From contig QUFC01000018.1 in NCBI GenBank assembly GCA_003478355.1, forward strand, positions 3,130 through 67,129: a stretch of 64,000 bases of DNA, written 5' to 3'. The notes beneath the pieces are model-generated. The model was not told where the DNA came from, did no database searches, and worked only from the letters and a program-made list of their open reading frames with translations. Position 1 is the stretch's first letter, and each line of letters begins with the position of its first letter. Below, one piece after another: positions 35,510 to 44,410 of this stretch. This stretch comes from Lachnospiraceae bacterium AM48-27BH. GTDB lineage: Bacteria; Bacillota; Clostridia; Lachnospirales; Lachnospiraceae. The position numbers and the translations under genes were made by a program.

Positions 35510-36993
35510 TTACGCATCTGATCTGGAAAATGCGTTCTTCATCTGACAGCTCAGTTCAAACAGCACCTTATCCATAACAGAGGCAGTCTCTTCTTTTACC
35601 ATATCTGCCACTGCCTGATTGGCTTTTTCCCGGATCTTCTGGCGTTCTGCCTGATCTGTAATATCCTTTAATGCCTTGTCATACTGATGGATCAGGGCAT
35701 GGCTCTTGGATGCCACGGCAAGCTGGTAGCGCTCGATATGGAACAGGGACTTGCTGTAAGAAGCGTCTGCCATGGCTGCCACCAGACGGCTGGACCAGTA
35801 GAAATTGTCGGTGGAAACGTCTTTTCCCGTGTTGGATAAATACTCCGGTATGGTGGAAACTCCAGGATAGAACGGAACCATCACATTAAAGGCATTGGAT
35901 GCAAATGCAATCCACTGGATCACGGATACGTCCTCCGGCTGATCCGGACGCATCTGGATCAGGGACAGGAAATCATTGCGGTTGATGCCGATAGAACGGT
36001 AACGGCCTCTCTGTAACCCATCACCGCTGCCACCATAAGGATCGTAAATGGTTCCCTGATAGTGAGAAGACAGGACATATTTGACATCTTCCACAGTTAT
36101 CTTTTTCTCCGGCTCCATACACCATGGGATATCATCAGATTCTGGCGTATAGTCGGCATCCGGACCGTCCCATTTCTTTGTATTCGGATTTAAGTAACGT
36201 TCCATGAACCAGGCTCTTGGAGTATTGTAGACATGATCAGAGTCATCATGGCTTCCGAAAGCTTCTCTTGGGTTCAGTTCTCCGTTTAAGGAAAGGTCCA
36301 GGTGGTTATCCCGGATAAATTCGCCCATGTCAGCGGAACACATATGATTCTTCTGTGCGCCCAGTGCGTCATCCAGATCAAAATGGTCAATTCCCAGCTG
36401 GTTCGGCATCACCACATACACATCATCCGGAACACGTTTTGCGATCCAGTGATGACCGCCGATGGTCTCCAGCCACCAGATCTCATCACGGTCCTGAAAA
36501 GCAATTCCGTTCATCTCATAAGTTCCGTAAGTCTCTAACAGGCTTCCCAGACGTTTCACGCCCTCTCTGGCACTGGTAATGTATGGAAGCACAATGTATA
36601 CAATATCCTCTTCACCGATACCGCCCGCCTTTTCCGCTTTTCCGTCCTTCGCCGGTTCATAAACCACCAGGGATCTGCTCCCAGGACACGGGGATTGGAG
36701 GTGATCGTCTCCGTCGCTGTCATGCCTACATTCTTCTCATTGACACCACTGGCTGCCCAGATGCCTTCTCCGTCTAATGCATTCGGCACTGCAGTGATCT
36801 TCTGCGGATGCTCCGGCAGAGGAATCTCCACATGGGAGATCACAGACCGGTATACCTTCGGCTGCTCCTCCGGATGAACCACGACGTATTTCTTCGCTGT
36901 GAAATGTCCCGAACCAGAATCGTCGTTGCGGGCGATCATGGTTGAGCCGTCATAAGATGCGTTTTTTCCTACTAAAATGGTCGTACAAGCCAT
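35510..36993 (-). CDS. Family C69 dipeptidase, apparent frameshift
   Basis: N-terminal-nucleophile dipeptidase (PepD type) that splits a broad range of dipeptides. Start at the ATG 36991-36993 (GGAGGATGTATGGT upstream), giving [18 protein letters not shown]. Cys3 is the expected catalytic nucleophile, with ARNDD following. The frame breaks near 36670 after NPRVLGADP, in a C-run of the coding strand. The other frame continues directly with [16 protein letters not shown] and runs to the C-terminus ([12 protein letters not shown]). One added base restores a ~494-residue full-length enzyme, so sequence error is likely. A CobW GTPase follows in the same direction. Confidence 0.88.
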
Positions 36994-37144
36994 ACCATAC
37001 ATCCTCCTGTGTTGATCTAATGTACTCCCGGAATCTTTCTTCGCCTGATTTTGCGAGAAGATTTTGGGGTCGTTGAGCCCAAATAGCTCTATGGGTATTA
37101 TCCGACTTTTTGGATGGATTTGCAACCATTACTGTACACGGGTA

Positions 37145-37260
37145 GGCATTTTCTGAACTGAAAATGCCGTATGATACAGTGGTGGTAGCAGATTTTGCCG
37201 ATTTAGAATGCGAAGCATCGGCAAAATCCGTTGCTGTTTGCGCAACGCGTGAACAGTAAC
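37145..37260. repeat. Long copy of a dispersed hairpin repeat
   Basis: Consecutive hairpins: GGCATTTT/AAAATGCC (37145-37168), GATTTTGCCGA/TCGGCAAAATC (37191-37201 and 37218-37228) and GTTGC/GCAAC (37230-37248), ending GTGAACAGTAAC. Positions 37171-37235 match the reverse complement of 56773-56837 with one difference, and the last 15 bases match after a 10-base indel. The 574-base gap 36994-37567 holds this element, the MATE promoter and two further hairpins. Confidence 0.8.
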
Positions 37261-37299
37261 TTGCAACCGATTTTAATGCCATATGGATTTTTCATCCTA

Positions 37300-37329
37300 T
37301 TGACATTCTCGATAAGATGATGCTATACT
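37300..37329 (+). promoter_or_regulatory. Promoter of the MATE gene
   Basis: TTGACA (37300-37305) and TATACT (37324-37329) with an 18-base spacer, giving a leader of about 230 bases before the MATE start. Confidence 0.7.
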
Positions 37330-37346
37330 GATGTTCTAAAACTGAT

Positions 37347-37448
37347 ATGTGGATTTTTCGAGATTTCTGTCTACTTTTCGCCACATGACCTTTTTGGAGG
37401 TCATGTGGCTTTTTGTGTCATAGGAAACTTCGTCCTATGACACAAAAA
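37347..37448 (+). promoter_or_regulatory. Leader with terminator hairpins, possible attenuator of MATE
   Basis: A 12-bp stem (37380-37391 with 37398-37409) followed by five Ts is a full intrinsic terminator inside the leader. Next comes a perfect 16-bp stem (37410-37425 with 37433-37448). Upstream ATGTGG (37347-37352) can pair with CCACAT (37381-37386), the 5' arm of the terminator, which would form an antiterminator. The same ATG opens a 13-codon frame (MWIFRDFCLLFAT) whose stop lies in the terminator stem, but no good ribosome site precedes it. Confidence 0.55.
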
Positions 37449-37567
37449 CGCTCCGCGGGATGCGCACTCGCGCAAAAAAGAAACATGCATATTTTCAAAT
37501 GAACTGGAATTTTGATCAATCTAAGGAACAGTTTGAGATCAATTTAATTTTCAGAAAGGACTTTTTA

Positions 37568-38897
37568 ATGGATCAGACTTATATGAAAAAACAACCAGTC
37601 CTCGGACTGGTTGTGAAAATGTCACTTCCCATGGTGATTTCCATGTTGGTGAACTCTCTTTATAACATTGTAGACAGCTTATTTGTGGCGAAGATCAGTG
37701 AGAATGCCATGACGGCCCTTTCCCTGGTCTTTCCTCTCCAGAACCTGATCGGTGCGATCATGATCGGTTTTGGAGTCGGGATCAATGCCGTGATCTCCTT
37801 CTATCTTGGGGCACAGGATCACAAAATGGCTGATCGCTCCGCCAGCCAGGGACTGCTGCTGGCAACACTGCACGGAATCCTTCTTTCCATTGTATGCATT
37901 GCCATCATGCCTTCATTCCTTCAAAAATTTACCAATGATCCGGATATTATTTCCATCGGTATCCGTTACTCCGGCATTGCATTCTGTTTTGCCGTCATGC
38001 AGGCATGGGGTCTGGTATTTGAAAAGGTATACCAGGCGATTGGCCGCATGACCCTGACCATGGCCTGTCTTTTAAGCGGCTGTGTCCTAAATATCATCCT
38101 GGACCCGGTACTGATCTTCGGCATCGGACCATTTCCGGCTATGGGGATCGCAGGCGCTGCGATCGCAACCGGCCTGGGGCAGACCTTAAGTACAGTTATG
38201 TATCTGACCGTCTACCTGACGCAGCCATCTTCGATCCGATTTTCCTTAAAGGATATGAAACCTGACAGCTTTTTGATCAAAAACTATATTCCATCGGTAT
38301 TCCGGCCAGCTTAAACATGGCTCTGCCGTCCATGCTGATCTCCGTGTTAAATATCCTGCTGTCTGCGTATTCACAGACCTATGTTTTTGTTCTTGGGGTT
38401 TACTACAAGCTGCAGACCTTCCTGTATCTGCCGGCGAATGGTATCATTCAGGGAATGCGTCCTCTGATCGGTTACAACTATGGCGCCGGAGAACACAAAC
38501 GTGTCCTGAATATCTACACACTGGGCTTATGCTGGTCGCTGCCATCATGGCTTTCGGCACCGCGCTTTGCTGGACCATTCCTGGTACTCTTATGGGACTG
38601 TTCACGGTTCAGGACTCCACCATTCGTACCGGAATCCAGGCTTTGCATATCATCAGCATTGGATACCTGCTGTCCACCATTTCCGTTATTACCTGCGGAA
38701 CCCTGGAAGCACTGGGCAAAGGACTTCCTTCCCTGATCGTTTCTTTATGCCGCTATGTGATCCTGATCCTGCCTCTTGCTTTCCTGCTCAGCCATTTACT
38801 CGGCGCAGCCGGTGTGTGGCACGCATTCTGGCTGACAGAGACCATCACAGCAATCATTTCACTCTTTCTTTACCAAAACGGCATCAAAAAAGCTTAA
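37568..38897 (+). CDS. MATE family efflux transporter, two apparent frameshifts
   Basis: Cation-driven multidrug exporter with two MatE halves, ~443 residues when repaired. Start at ATG 37568 (AAAGGACTTTTTA upstream). Frame 1 covers MKKQPVLGLVVKMSLPMVIS to DSFLIKK; frame 2 continues IPASLNMALPSMLISVLN to RVLNIYTLGL; frame 3 continues LVAAIMAFGTALCWTIPG to QNGIKKA. The breaks are near 38279-38283 (an A-run) and 38524-38527, each one base short. All parts align in family order with nothing missing, so error is more likely than decay. Transcribed alone, behind a leader with a terminator (37380-37414), so induction by a drug or metabolite through attenuation is possible. Confidence 0.88.
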
Positions 38898-38977
38898 CAG
38901 AAGCTCTACGCCCACGGATCTGCCGCTGCAGGAATCCGGATCCCGGCGAGAAGCTGCTGCTCTGCATATGGATCCTG

Positions 38978-39811
38978 TCAGAATTTTCCACCGCCACCAC
39001 CATGGGTCGTTCCGGAAGAAGAGGTATGCGTTGAGCTTCCACCGCCACTGCTACTGCTGCTCTTTGTTTCTCGTTTTACCCGGTCGACATGGCTGTATAG
39101 GAAAAGATCCTGTTTCCCGGTCAGATTCATGCTGCCAGGCCGTACATAATTGGCTGCTGATCCCGCTTTGTGAACACTCTTTAGCTGTGCCTTCATGCCC
39201 TGGACAGTTGCAAATCCAAGAGCTACACCGATTGCAATACAGATAAGCGGAACTGTCGCAGACATCGGTTTTCTCGGAACATCGTCCTTGTCAAATGGAT
39301 GGCCTGCCCTCGCCTGATCGATCAGATCATCACAGCACGCTGCGTAGATCCGGAATGCCTGTGCATAATCGCCATCTGCAAGAGAATCCAGCATCTGGCC
39401 TCCCACATACTGGATACCGGCATCTGTAAATGCAGTAATTCCGTAGCCGCAAGTCGAGATATGCCATTCCCGCTCCTCCATACTGACTACAAACATCAGA
39501 CCGTCCCGGTCTGTGCCGTAACCGAAATTACAATAATCGTAGAGGTCATCCGCACAGGCCTCAATGCTGTTATAGTTATCGAGATTCTCTACCGTTGCGA
39601 TCGTCACATCCATCTTCTGGCGTTCACTGAGTTCATCCAGAAGTTCGGTGATCTCATCTTGTTCTTCATCAGAAAGAATAGATGCCGTATCTAAAAGCCG
39701 TTCATATTCACTGGAAAAGCCATCTGCCGCATAAACAGCCATACTGAAAGCGGAAGCTGCGAGAAGCCAGGCTGCTGCCATTCCGATCAGTTTCCTTCCT
39801 GCTCTTTTCAT
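38978..39811 (-). CDS. TPM-domain membrane protein
   Basis: 277 residues from the ATG at 39809-39811 (GGGGGAGTGGAGAAG upstream); the frame extends further but without support. Signal peptide or anchor (residues ~5-28, MAAAWLLAASAFSMAVYAA), an extracytoplasmic TPM domain (LDTASILSDEEQDEITELL, then GYGTDRDGLMFVVSMEER), a membrane helix near 190-210, and a Ser/Gly-rich tail ending GGGGGKF. TPM domains of this type (YgcG/Psb32-like) are often found beside SPFH and zinc-ribbon proteins, as here, and are linked to membrane protein quality control. Last gene of the four-gene cluster, 17 bases after the zinc-ribbon gene. It converges on MATE. Confidence 0.88.
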   Translation of the reverse strand: MKRAGRKLIGMAAAWLLAASAFSMAVYAADGFSSEYERLLDTASILSDEEQDEITELLDELSERQKMDVTIATVENLDNYNSIEACADDLYDYCNFGYGTDRDGLMFVVSMEEREWHISTCGYGITAFTDAGIQYVGGQMLDSLADGDYAQAFRIYAACCDDLIDQARAGHPFDKDDVPRKPMSATVPLICIAIGVALGFATVQGMKAQLKSVHKAGSAANYVRPGSMNLTGKQDLFLYSHVDRVKRETKSSSSSGGGSSTHTSSSGTTHGGGGGKF

Positions 39812-39828
39812 CTTCTCCACTCCCCCTT

Positions 39829-40923
39829 CTATATAATCCGCGCCAGCCATAGAAGCCAGCTGATACCGTAAGCTGCTGCGGCAAATGCTGCGGAAAGCCC
39901 TATCATCCAGGTTTTTGCAGCATCGTTATCCACTGGCAGATCGCCTACGAATTTCCCGTTCTGTCCATTCATGGCAAAGCGGTACTGTTTTCCATTCCAG
40001 GTTGTATTTAAGATCCAGACCGGGTAAAGCGCATATTTCGCACTTCCGTCATGAAGTCTCACACTGCTCTGTTCTGTTGTCACCGATGTATAGCCGCTTA
40101 CTGTTGATTTGAAATTATCCTCTGTTGATCGTTTTACACGCTCATTCGCACGTGCGATACTCTCTTCTGCGCTGACATCATATTTATCTGCCATATAGCC
40201 TGCAAGATATGCTGTCTGAAAGGGAACTGCATCCTTAAAATCGAAAGGTTCAATGGATTCCATCAGATCGTCCTCCATCTTCGTCGATCCGTCCACCGGA
40301 ACCCGTGTAAAACCGATGCTTCCGCTGCGTCCCACCATGAAAAAACTTGTTTCCGTATAATTATAGTTTTTATCACTCCAGCTTCTGACCTTTGTCGCGC
40401 GATAGCGGATATCCGCATCTGCCTCCGTATCAAACAGCCAGAATGGAACGTAAACACCCTTAACCTCATCAATATGGTTCTGATCCTTAAAAACCTTCGG
40501 AAGAAGCCTTTTCCCTTCCAGATGACGCATCAGGCCGTCCTTTGCCGCCTTTTTGTCAAGCTTGAACGGAATCACATAATCCGGCTTCAATGCTCCCGAA
40601 ACCTGTCCGGTCACAACGATCGGATTTCCGCAATACGGACACGCAGATGCTGCCATATTCTCATCTGCGACGATCTCTCCGCCACAGGACTGGCACTGGT
40701 AGGTACGAAGGCCATCGGTCTCACCTTCCCCCCATTCTTCTCCTGCACTCGTGTCCCATACCATTTCGTCCGACTGCTCCTGGTTCAGCGCCTCATCATA
40801 TCCCCGAAGCGCCTCCATCTCAAATTCTGTATCACAGTACGGACATTTCATCTTCTGGATTGTGCTGTCAAAGTGGATCGCACCACCACAGCACGGACAC
40901 TTATATTCCTGTATATTTCCCAT
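39829..40923 (-). CDS. Double zinc-ribbon membrane protein
   Basis: 364 residues. Two zinc ribbons at the N-terminus: CPCCG ... CPYCD (~9-30) and CQSCGG ... CPYCG (~76-100). A conserved soluble domain follows (DYVIPFKLDKKAAKDGLMRH, VYVPFWLFDTEADADIRYRA, YPVWILNTTWNGKQYRFAMN), and one or two C-terminal membrane segments (WMIGLSAAFAAAAYGISWLL). Related proteins are annotated as TFIIB-type zinc-ribbon proteins of unknown function and regularly neighbour TPM and SPFH proteins. The arrangement suggests a membrane-attached complex. AGGGAGG precedes the ATG at some distance. Confidence 0.82.
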   Translation of the reverse strand: MGNIQEYKCPCCGGAIHFDSTIQKMKCPYCDTEFEMEALRGYDEALNQEQSDEMVWDTSAGEEWGEGETDGLRTYQCQSCGGEIVADENMAASACPYCGNPIVVTGQVSGALKPDYVIPFKLDKKAAKDGLMRHLEGKRLLPKVFKDQNHIDEVKGVYVPFWLFDTEADADIRYRATKVRSWSDKNYNYTETSFFMVGRSGSIGFTRVPVDGSTKMEDDLMESIEPFDFKDAVPFQTAYLAGYMADKYDVSAEESIARANERVKRSTEDNFKSTVSGYTSVTTEQSSVRLHDGSAKYALYPVWILNTTWNGKQYRFAMNGQNGKFVGDLPVDNDAAKTWMIGLSAAFAAAAYGISWLLWLARII

Positions 40924-40965
40924 ACCGCTGTTCTGCCTCCCTTTCTTTTCTCTGACCCTTTAAAG

Positions 40966-40996
40966 GGAAGCGCTGCCTTTCTACGGCAGCACTTCC
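40966..40996 (-). terminator. Hairpin between the small ORF and the zinc-ribbon gene
   Basis: 12-bp stem (40966-40977 with 40985-40996, one G-U pair in the minus-strand RNA) whose loop contains the stop of the 52-residue ORF. Followed by CTTTAAAGGG rather than a T-run, so it may be a partial terminator or a processing site. Confidence 0.4.
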
Positions 40997-41139
40997 TCCA
41001 GGTCAATGGTGAGAACCCCCTTTTTTCCTAATAATTGTGAAAACTCCGCTTCCTTCTTCTCACAGGCTTCAAGTCCGAGGGACACCACTCCGGCCAGAAT
41101 CAGGATCAGCCCCAGCCAGCGGAGCTGTTTTTGCTTCAT
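40981..41139 (-). CDS. Small membrane or lipoprotein-like ORF
   Basis: 52 residues, MKQKQLRWLGLILILAGVVS at the start, then LGLEACEKKEAEF. A basic N-terminus, a hydrophobic run and LEAC suggest a signal anchor or a weak lipobox, with an acidic/basic short tail. AAAGGGGCGATTGGAAT precedes the ATG at a good distance. It lies between the SPFH and zinc-ribbon genes on the same strand. Not recognised as a known family. The good ribosome site and its place in the cluster are the main support. Confidence 0.6.
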   Translation of the reverse strand: MKQKQLRWLGLILILAGVVSLGLEACEKKEAEFSQLLGKKGVLTIDLEEVLP

Positions 41140-41243
41140 ATTCCAATCGCCCCTTTACCGCCTGTGTTTATTGAAACCATGCTTCATCCGTTTCTCCTTT
41201 TCTCCAGATCACGCTCACATAGATTATTCCGGGAAATCAATAT

Positions 41244-42695
41244 TTAATTGGTTCTGTCTGCATCATCAAAAGGATCTCCACACTCCGGGCAGAATTTCGG
41301 TGGATGTGCCGGATCCTCCGGTTCCCAGCCACACTTATCACAACGGTACAACAATGCTCCCTGCGGTTTCTTTGCTCCGCAGTTCTGGCAGAACTTTCCT
41401 TTGTTTACGGTTCCACAGGAGCAGATCCAGCCTTCGCTGTCTGCCGGCTTCGGAGATCCGCATTCCGAACAGAATTTTCCGGTTGCTGTTGCGCCGCATT
41501 TACACTTCCAGCTTCCTGCAGGCTCCATCTTCGGCTCCGGCTTCTTTGATCCGCATTCCGGGCAGAATTTTCCATTCACTGTTGTTCCGCAGGAACAGAT
41601 CCAGGTATCTCCCTGTGGCTGCTCCGGTGCTGTCTGCTGTGGTGCCGCCTGTGGCTGTGGCGCTGCCTGTGGCTGCTGCTGTCCCATGGCAAACAGGTTC
41701 TGGGCATTCATGCCGCCCATACCGCCGGCATTCATTGCCATTCCCATTCCCATGAATCCGGTCATTGCGCCGGCATTGTTTCCTGCCGCCGCCTTCATAG
41801 CGTCGATCTGTCCTCCAACAAGGCGGGCAGCCGCTGTTGTCGGGTTGGTGGTCATTGCATTTTCTTCCCACTCATTGATCTTCTTACGCTGATCCTCCGG
41901 AATACTTAAGGAATTGATATTAAAGGAGAATACCTCAATGCCTCGTTTTTCCTTCCATGTCTTTGAGAGGACTTCATTTAACGCATCGGACAGATCCTGC
42001 GTATGTGCCGGAATCTCATAATACTGGACTTTCTTTGCAGACAGCGTGGAAAGTGCCGGCTGTAATGCTGTCATCAGCTCGCCTTTTAAACGACCTGAGA
42101 TCTCTGAGCTTTCATAATCCTGCTCCACGTTTCCACATACGTTTGTATAGAAAAGCAGTGGATCACAGATCCGGTATGTAAAGTTTCCGTTACAACGGAT
42201 ATCTACAGAAAGCTTATAGCCCAGCTCCTCATTCACGATCACGCGGAACGGAACCGGTGTTGCTGTACCGTAAAGGATCTCTCCCATCTCTTTTGTATTG
42301 ATATAGTAGACTCTCTGATCCTTCGCTGTATCACCGCCGTAGGTAAAACGTTTTCCGATTACCTGGAACGTCTGCTTAATGCTGTCGCCCAGATGACCAC
42401 TGAAGATACTCGGCTCTGTCGAATTATCGTAAGTAAATTCTCCTGGCTCTGCACAAACCTCAACGACCTTTCCCTGCTCCACGATCAACATACACTGTCC
42501 GTCCGCAACAGCAATTCCGCTGCCGTTGGAAATAATGTTGTCGTTTCCTTTTGTGTTAGTGGAACGGCCGGTGATGCGCTTCTGTCCCTTTGTAACCAGT
42601 ACATCTTTCCCCATGGAGTCGCAGTAGAAAAATTCTTTCCATTGATCTGACAATGTTCCGCCTAATGCTCCCCTTCCTGCTCTAATAAGTCCCAT
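41244..42695 (-). CDS. SPFH-domain protein with C-terminal zinc ribbons (YdjI-like)
   Basis: 483 residues starting at the second of two close ATGs (42693-42695), which has the better spacing to AAAGGAG. Starts MGLIRAGRGALGGTLSDQWK, typical of the group also labelled virion-core-like. SPFH region ~60-290 (VVEVCAEPGEFTYD, TKEMGEILYGTATPVPFRVI, EIPAHTQDLSDALNEVL). A Met/Gly/Gln-rich stretch follows (~300-350). Then come four short CxC/CxxC ribbons (WICSCGTTVNGKFCPECGS and similar). Known relatives gather at membranes and are tied to envelope stress in Bacillus. First gene of the cluster, downstream of the orphan palindrome at 42781. Confidence 0.87.
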   Translation of the reverse strand: MGLIRAGRGALGGTLSDQWKEFFYCDSMGKDVLVTKGQKRITGRSTNTKGNDNIISNGSGIAVADGQCMLIVEQGKVVEVCAEPGEFTYDNSTEPSIFSGHLGDSIKQTFQVIGKRFTYGGDTAKDQRVYYINTKEMGEILYGTATPVPFRVIVNEELGYKLSVDIRCNGNFTYRICDPLLFYTNVCGNVEQDYESSEISGRLKGELMTALQPALSTLSAKKVQYYEIPAHTQDLSDALNEVLSKTWKEKRGIEVFSFNINSLSIPEDQRKKINEWEENAMTTNPTTAAARLVGGQIDAMKAAAGNNAGAMTGFMGMGMAMNAGGMGGMNAQNLFAMGQQQPQAAPQPQAAPQQTAPEQPQGDTWICSCGTTVNGKFCPECGSKKPEPKMEPAGSWKCKCGATATGKFCSECGSPKPADSEGWICSCGTVNKGKFCQNCGAKKPQGALLYRCDKCGWEPEDPAHPPKFCPECGDPFDDADRTN

Positions 42696-42780
42696 ACTCA
42701 TTTCTCCTTTCCATATCGTCAGATTTTTATGATCTAAGTCCTTGATCTGCTTTTAATATATCAGATTTTTCATAAAAAAT

Positions 42781-42801
42781 ATATACTCACGGTGAGTATA
42801 T
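42781..42801. promoter_or_regulatory. Perfect 21-base palindrome upstream of the SPFH cluster
   Basis: ATATACTCAC-g-GTGAGTATAT, ten-base arms around one central base. It overlaps the expected -35 area of a weak minus-strand promoter (TATATT at 42755-42760). It looks like the binding site of a dimeric repressor (TetR, GntR or similar). No regulator gene is adjacent. The remaining gap 42702-42955 shows nothing else. Confidence 0.6.
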
Positions 42802-42955
42802 TGGATATTTTAACCAACACGCGCACCGGGAGTATACAAGATATAGTTCGCTCTTTACCTGAATCATCTGTATGTAGTTTTTGTTTGTGTTGCCTGTTTT
42901 GTACTGTCTGCCTGACCGCAGGCCGCCAACACCGTCCTTACTTTTCTGATTACGG

Positions 42956-44287
42956 TCAGTTGCCTTTTCTCAATAATAAGCAGACATTTTCTGTATGTCC
43001 GGTATGTGGGAAAAGGTCAAATGGCCAGTCTTCTTTCGCCACATATCCCTTCGTCTTAAACATCTTCAGATCCCGCGCCAGAGTTTCCGGATTACAGGAC
43101 ACATAAACCACCTTCTCTGGCTTCATGATTGCTACAGCCTTGATAAACTCTTCAGTGCTGCCGCTTCTCGGCGGATCCATGAGCACTACATCTACGTGTT
43201 CGCCATTAGCTGCCATGTTGACCATAAAACACCCGGCATCGTTGTTATAGAACTGAATATTTTTCACCTGGTTGGTTTTGGCGTTTTCCACGGCATCACG
43301 GACAGCATCCTGGTTTAATTCCACGCCAATAACCGTTTTGGCTTTGGCGCTTGCCACCATTCCGATGGTTCCGATGCCGCAGTAAGCATCGATCACCGTC
43401 TCTTTCCCTGTAAGCCCAGCCAGCTCCATGGCTTTCGCGTAGAGTTTCTCGGTCTGGACCGGATTGATCTGGTAGAAGGACTTACTGGAAATGCGGAAGG
43501 TATAGCCACAGAGGACATCCTCAATGTATCCTTTACCAAATAATACCTTCTCCCGGTCGCCCAGGACCATGCTAGTGCCGCGGTCATTGATGTTCTGGAT
43601 GATCGTGGTGATCTCCGGATGTTTTTCCCGCAGAGCTTTGACAAAATTGTTGCGGGATGGAAATACCGGGGAAGCCGTGACTAAGACTACCATCACCTGA
43701 TTGGTAGCAAAGCCTCGTTTTACCAGGACATGGCGCAAAAGGCCATAGCCAGTATCCTCATCGTAAGTTTTGATCTTGAAGGATTTTAACATACCGCGGA
43801 TAGTTCCGATGATCTCGTCGGCTTTTTTGTCCTCGATCATACACTGCTCAACCGGGACGATCTCGTGAGTCCCTTCTTCATAAACGCCGGAAATCGCTTT
43901 CCCCTTCTGATATCCAAATACAGCGTGAACCTTATTACGGTAGTAAAATGGATTTTCCATACCTGTGATCTTTTTCACCGGACAGATGCCCTTGAGCAGG
44001 TCTTCTACCTGCTTCTGCTTGTGCTGCAGCTGTTTCTCATATGGGATGTCCAGGAACTGACAGCCACCACAACGTCTGGACACCGGGCACATACTGTTCG
44101 TATTTCTTGATTTTCCCGGCTTCTGTGCATTTTTCACTTTGTGAGCGTCCTGTGCGCTTTTCACTTTGCAAGCGTCCTGTGCGCTTTTCACTTTGTAAGT
44201 GTCCTGTCCAGCATTCTTGACCGGCTTTCTTTCTGTACGAAAGCTTCTCTTATTCTCATTTCTTCTATATTCATTCTTTTGCATCAT
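42956..44287 (-). CDS. 23S rRNA (uracil-5-)-methyltransferase RlmD-type
   Basis: SAM-dependent m5U methyltransferase, TrmA/RumA class. 443 residues from the ATG at 44285-44287 (GAGGG upstream). The first ~85 residues are an unusual Lys-rich extension with three 9-residue repeats (VKSAQDAxK). Next come the iron-sulfur cysteines (CPVSRRCGGCQFLDIP), the SAM motif VIDAYCGIGTIGM, MDPPRSGS and the catalytic Cys in YVSCNPETLARDL. No TRAM domain is evident at the N-terminus. Which uridine it modifies (rRNA 1939, 747 or tRNA 54) is not readable. Divergent from proX with interleaved promoters. Confidence 0.9.
   Translation of the reverse strand: MMQKNEYRRNENKRSFRTERKPVKNAGQDTYKVKSAQDACKVKSAQDAHKVKNAQKPGKSRNTNSMCPVSRRCGGCQFLDIPYEKQLQHKQKQVEDLLKGICPVKKITGMENPFYYRNKVHAVFGYQKGKAISGVYEEGTHEIVPVEQCMIEDKKADEIIGTIRGMLKSFKIKTYDEDTGYGLLRHVLVKRGFATNQVMVVLVTASPVFPSRNNFVKALREKHPEITTIIQNINDRGTSMVLGDREKVLFGKGYIEDVLCGYTFRISSKSFYQINPVQTEKLYAKAMELAGLTGKETVIDAYCGIGTIGMVASAKAKTVIGVELNQDAVRDAVENAKTNQVKNIQFYNNDAGCFMVNMAANGEHVDVVLMDPPRSGSTEEFIKAVAIMKPEKVVYVSCNPETLARDLKMFKTKGYVAKEDWPFDLFPHTGHTENVCLLLRKGN
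44131..44211 (-). repeat. 27-bp tandem repeat in the methyltransferase N-terminus
   Basis: Three 27-base units (44131-44157, 44158-44184, 44185-44211), each opening TTTTCACTTTG on the plus strand, encoding a Lys-rich 9-residue repeat. In-frame, so copy number can vary without loss of the enzyme. Confidence 0.8.
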
Positions 44288-44329
44288 TCTGACCCTCAAA
44301 TTGTTGTTTTTCTATTACCACTTATTCTC

Positions 44330-44358
44330 ATTATAGAGGATATTTCTTGCTTTTTCCA
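44330..44358 (-). promoter_or_regulatory. Promoter of the RlmD-type gene
   Basis: On the minus strand TGGAAA (44353-44358) and TATAAT (44330-44335) are 17 bases apart. It overlaps the divergent proX promoter. Confidence 0.55.
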
Positions 44359-44374
44359 CTGATTTTTGTATAAT
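44347..44374 (+). promoter_or_regulatory. Promoter of proX
   Basis: TTGCTT (44347-44352) and TATAAT (44369-44374) are 16 bases apart, ~37 bases before the proX start. Confidence 0.6.
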
Positions 44375-44410
44375 AAATTCCATATACGACCTTACAAGGA
44401 GAACATAACT

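Noticed and set aside
36900..37290. Coding potential across the repeat (text like ATDFADASHSKSAKS)
   Set aside because: The same text appears at 56795-56840 only because the intergenic repeat is present in both places; it is not a gene.
37460..37567. Upstream extension of the MATE frame to 37460
   Set aside because: No ribosome site, starts inside the leader hairpins, and the family begins near MKKQPVLGLV.
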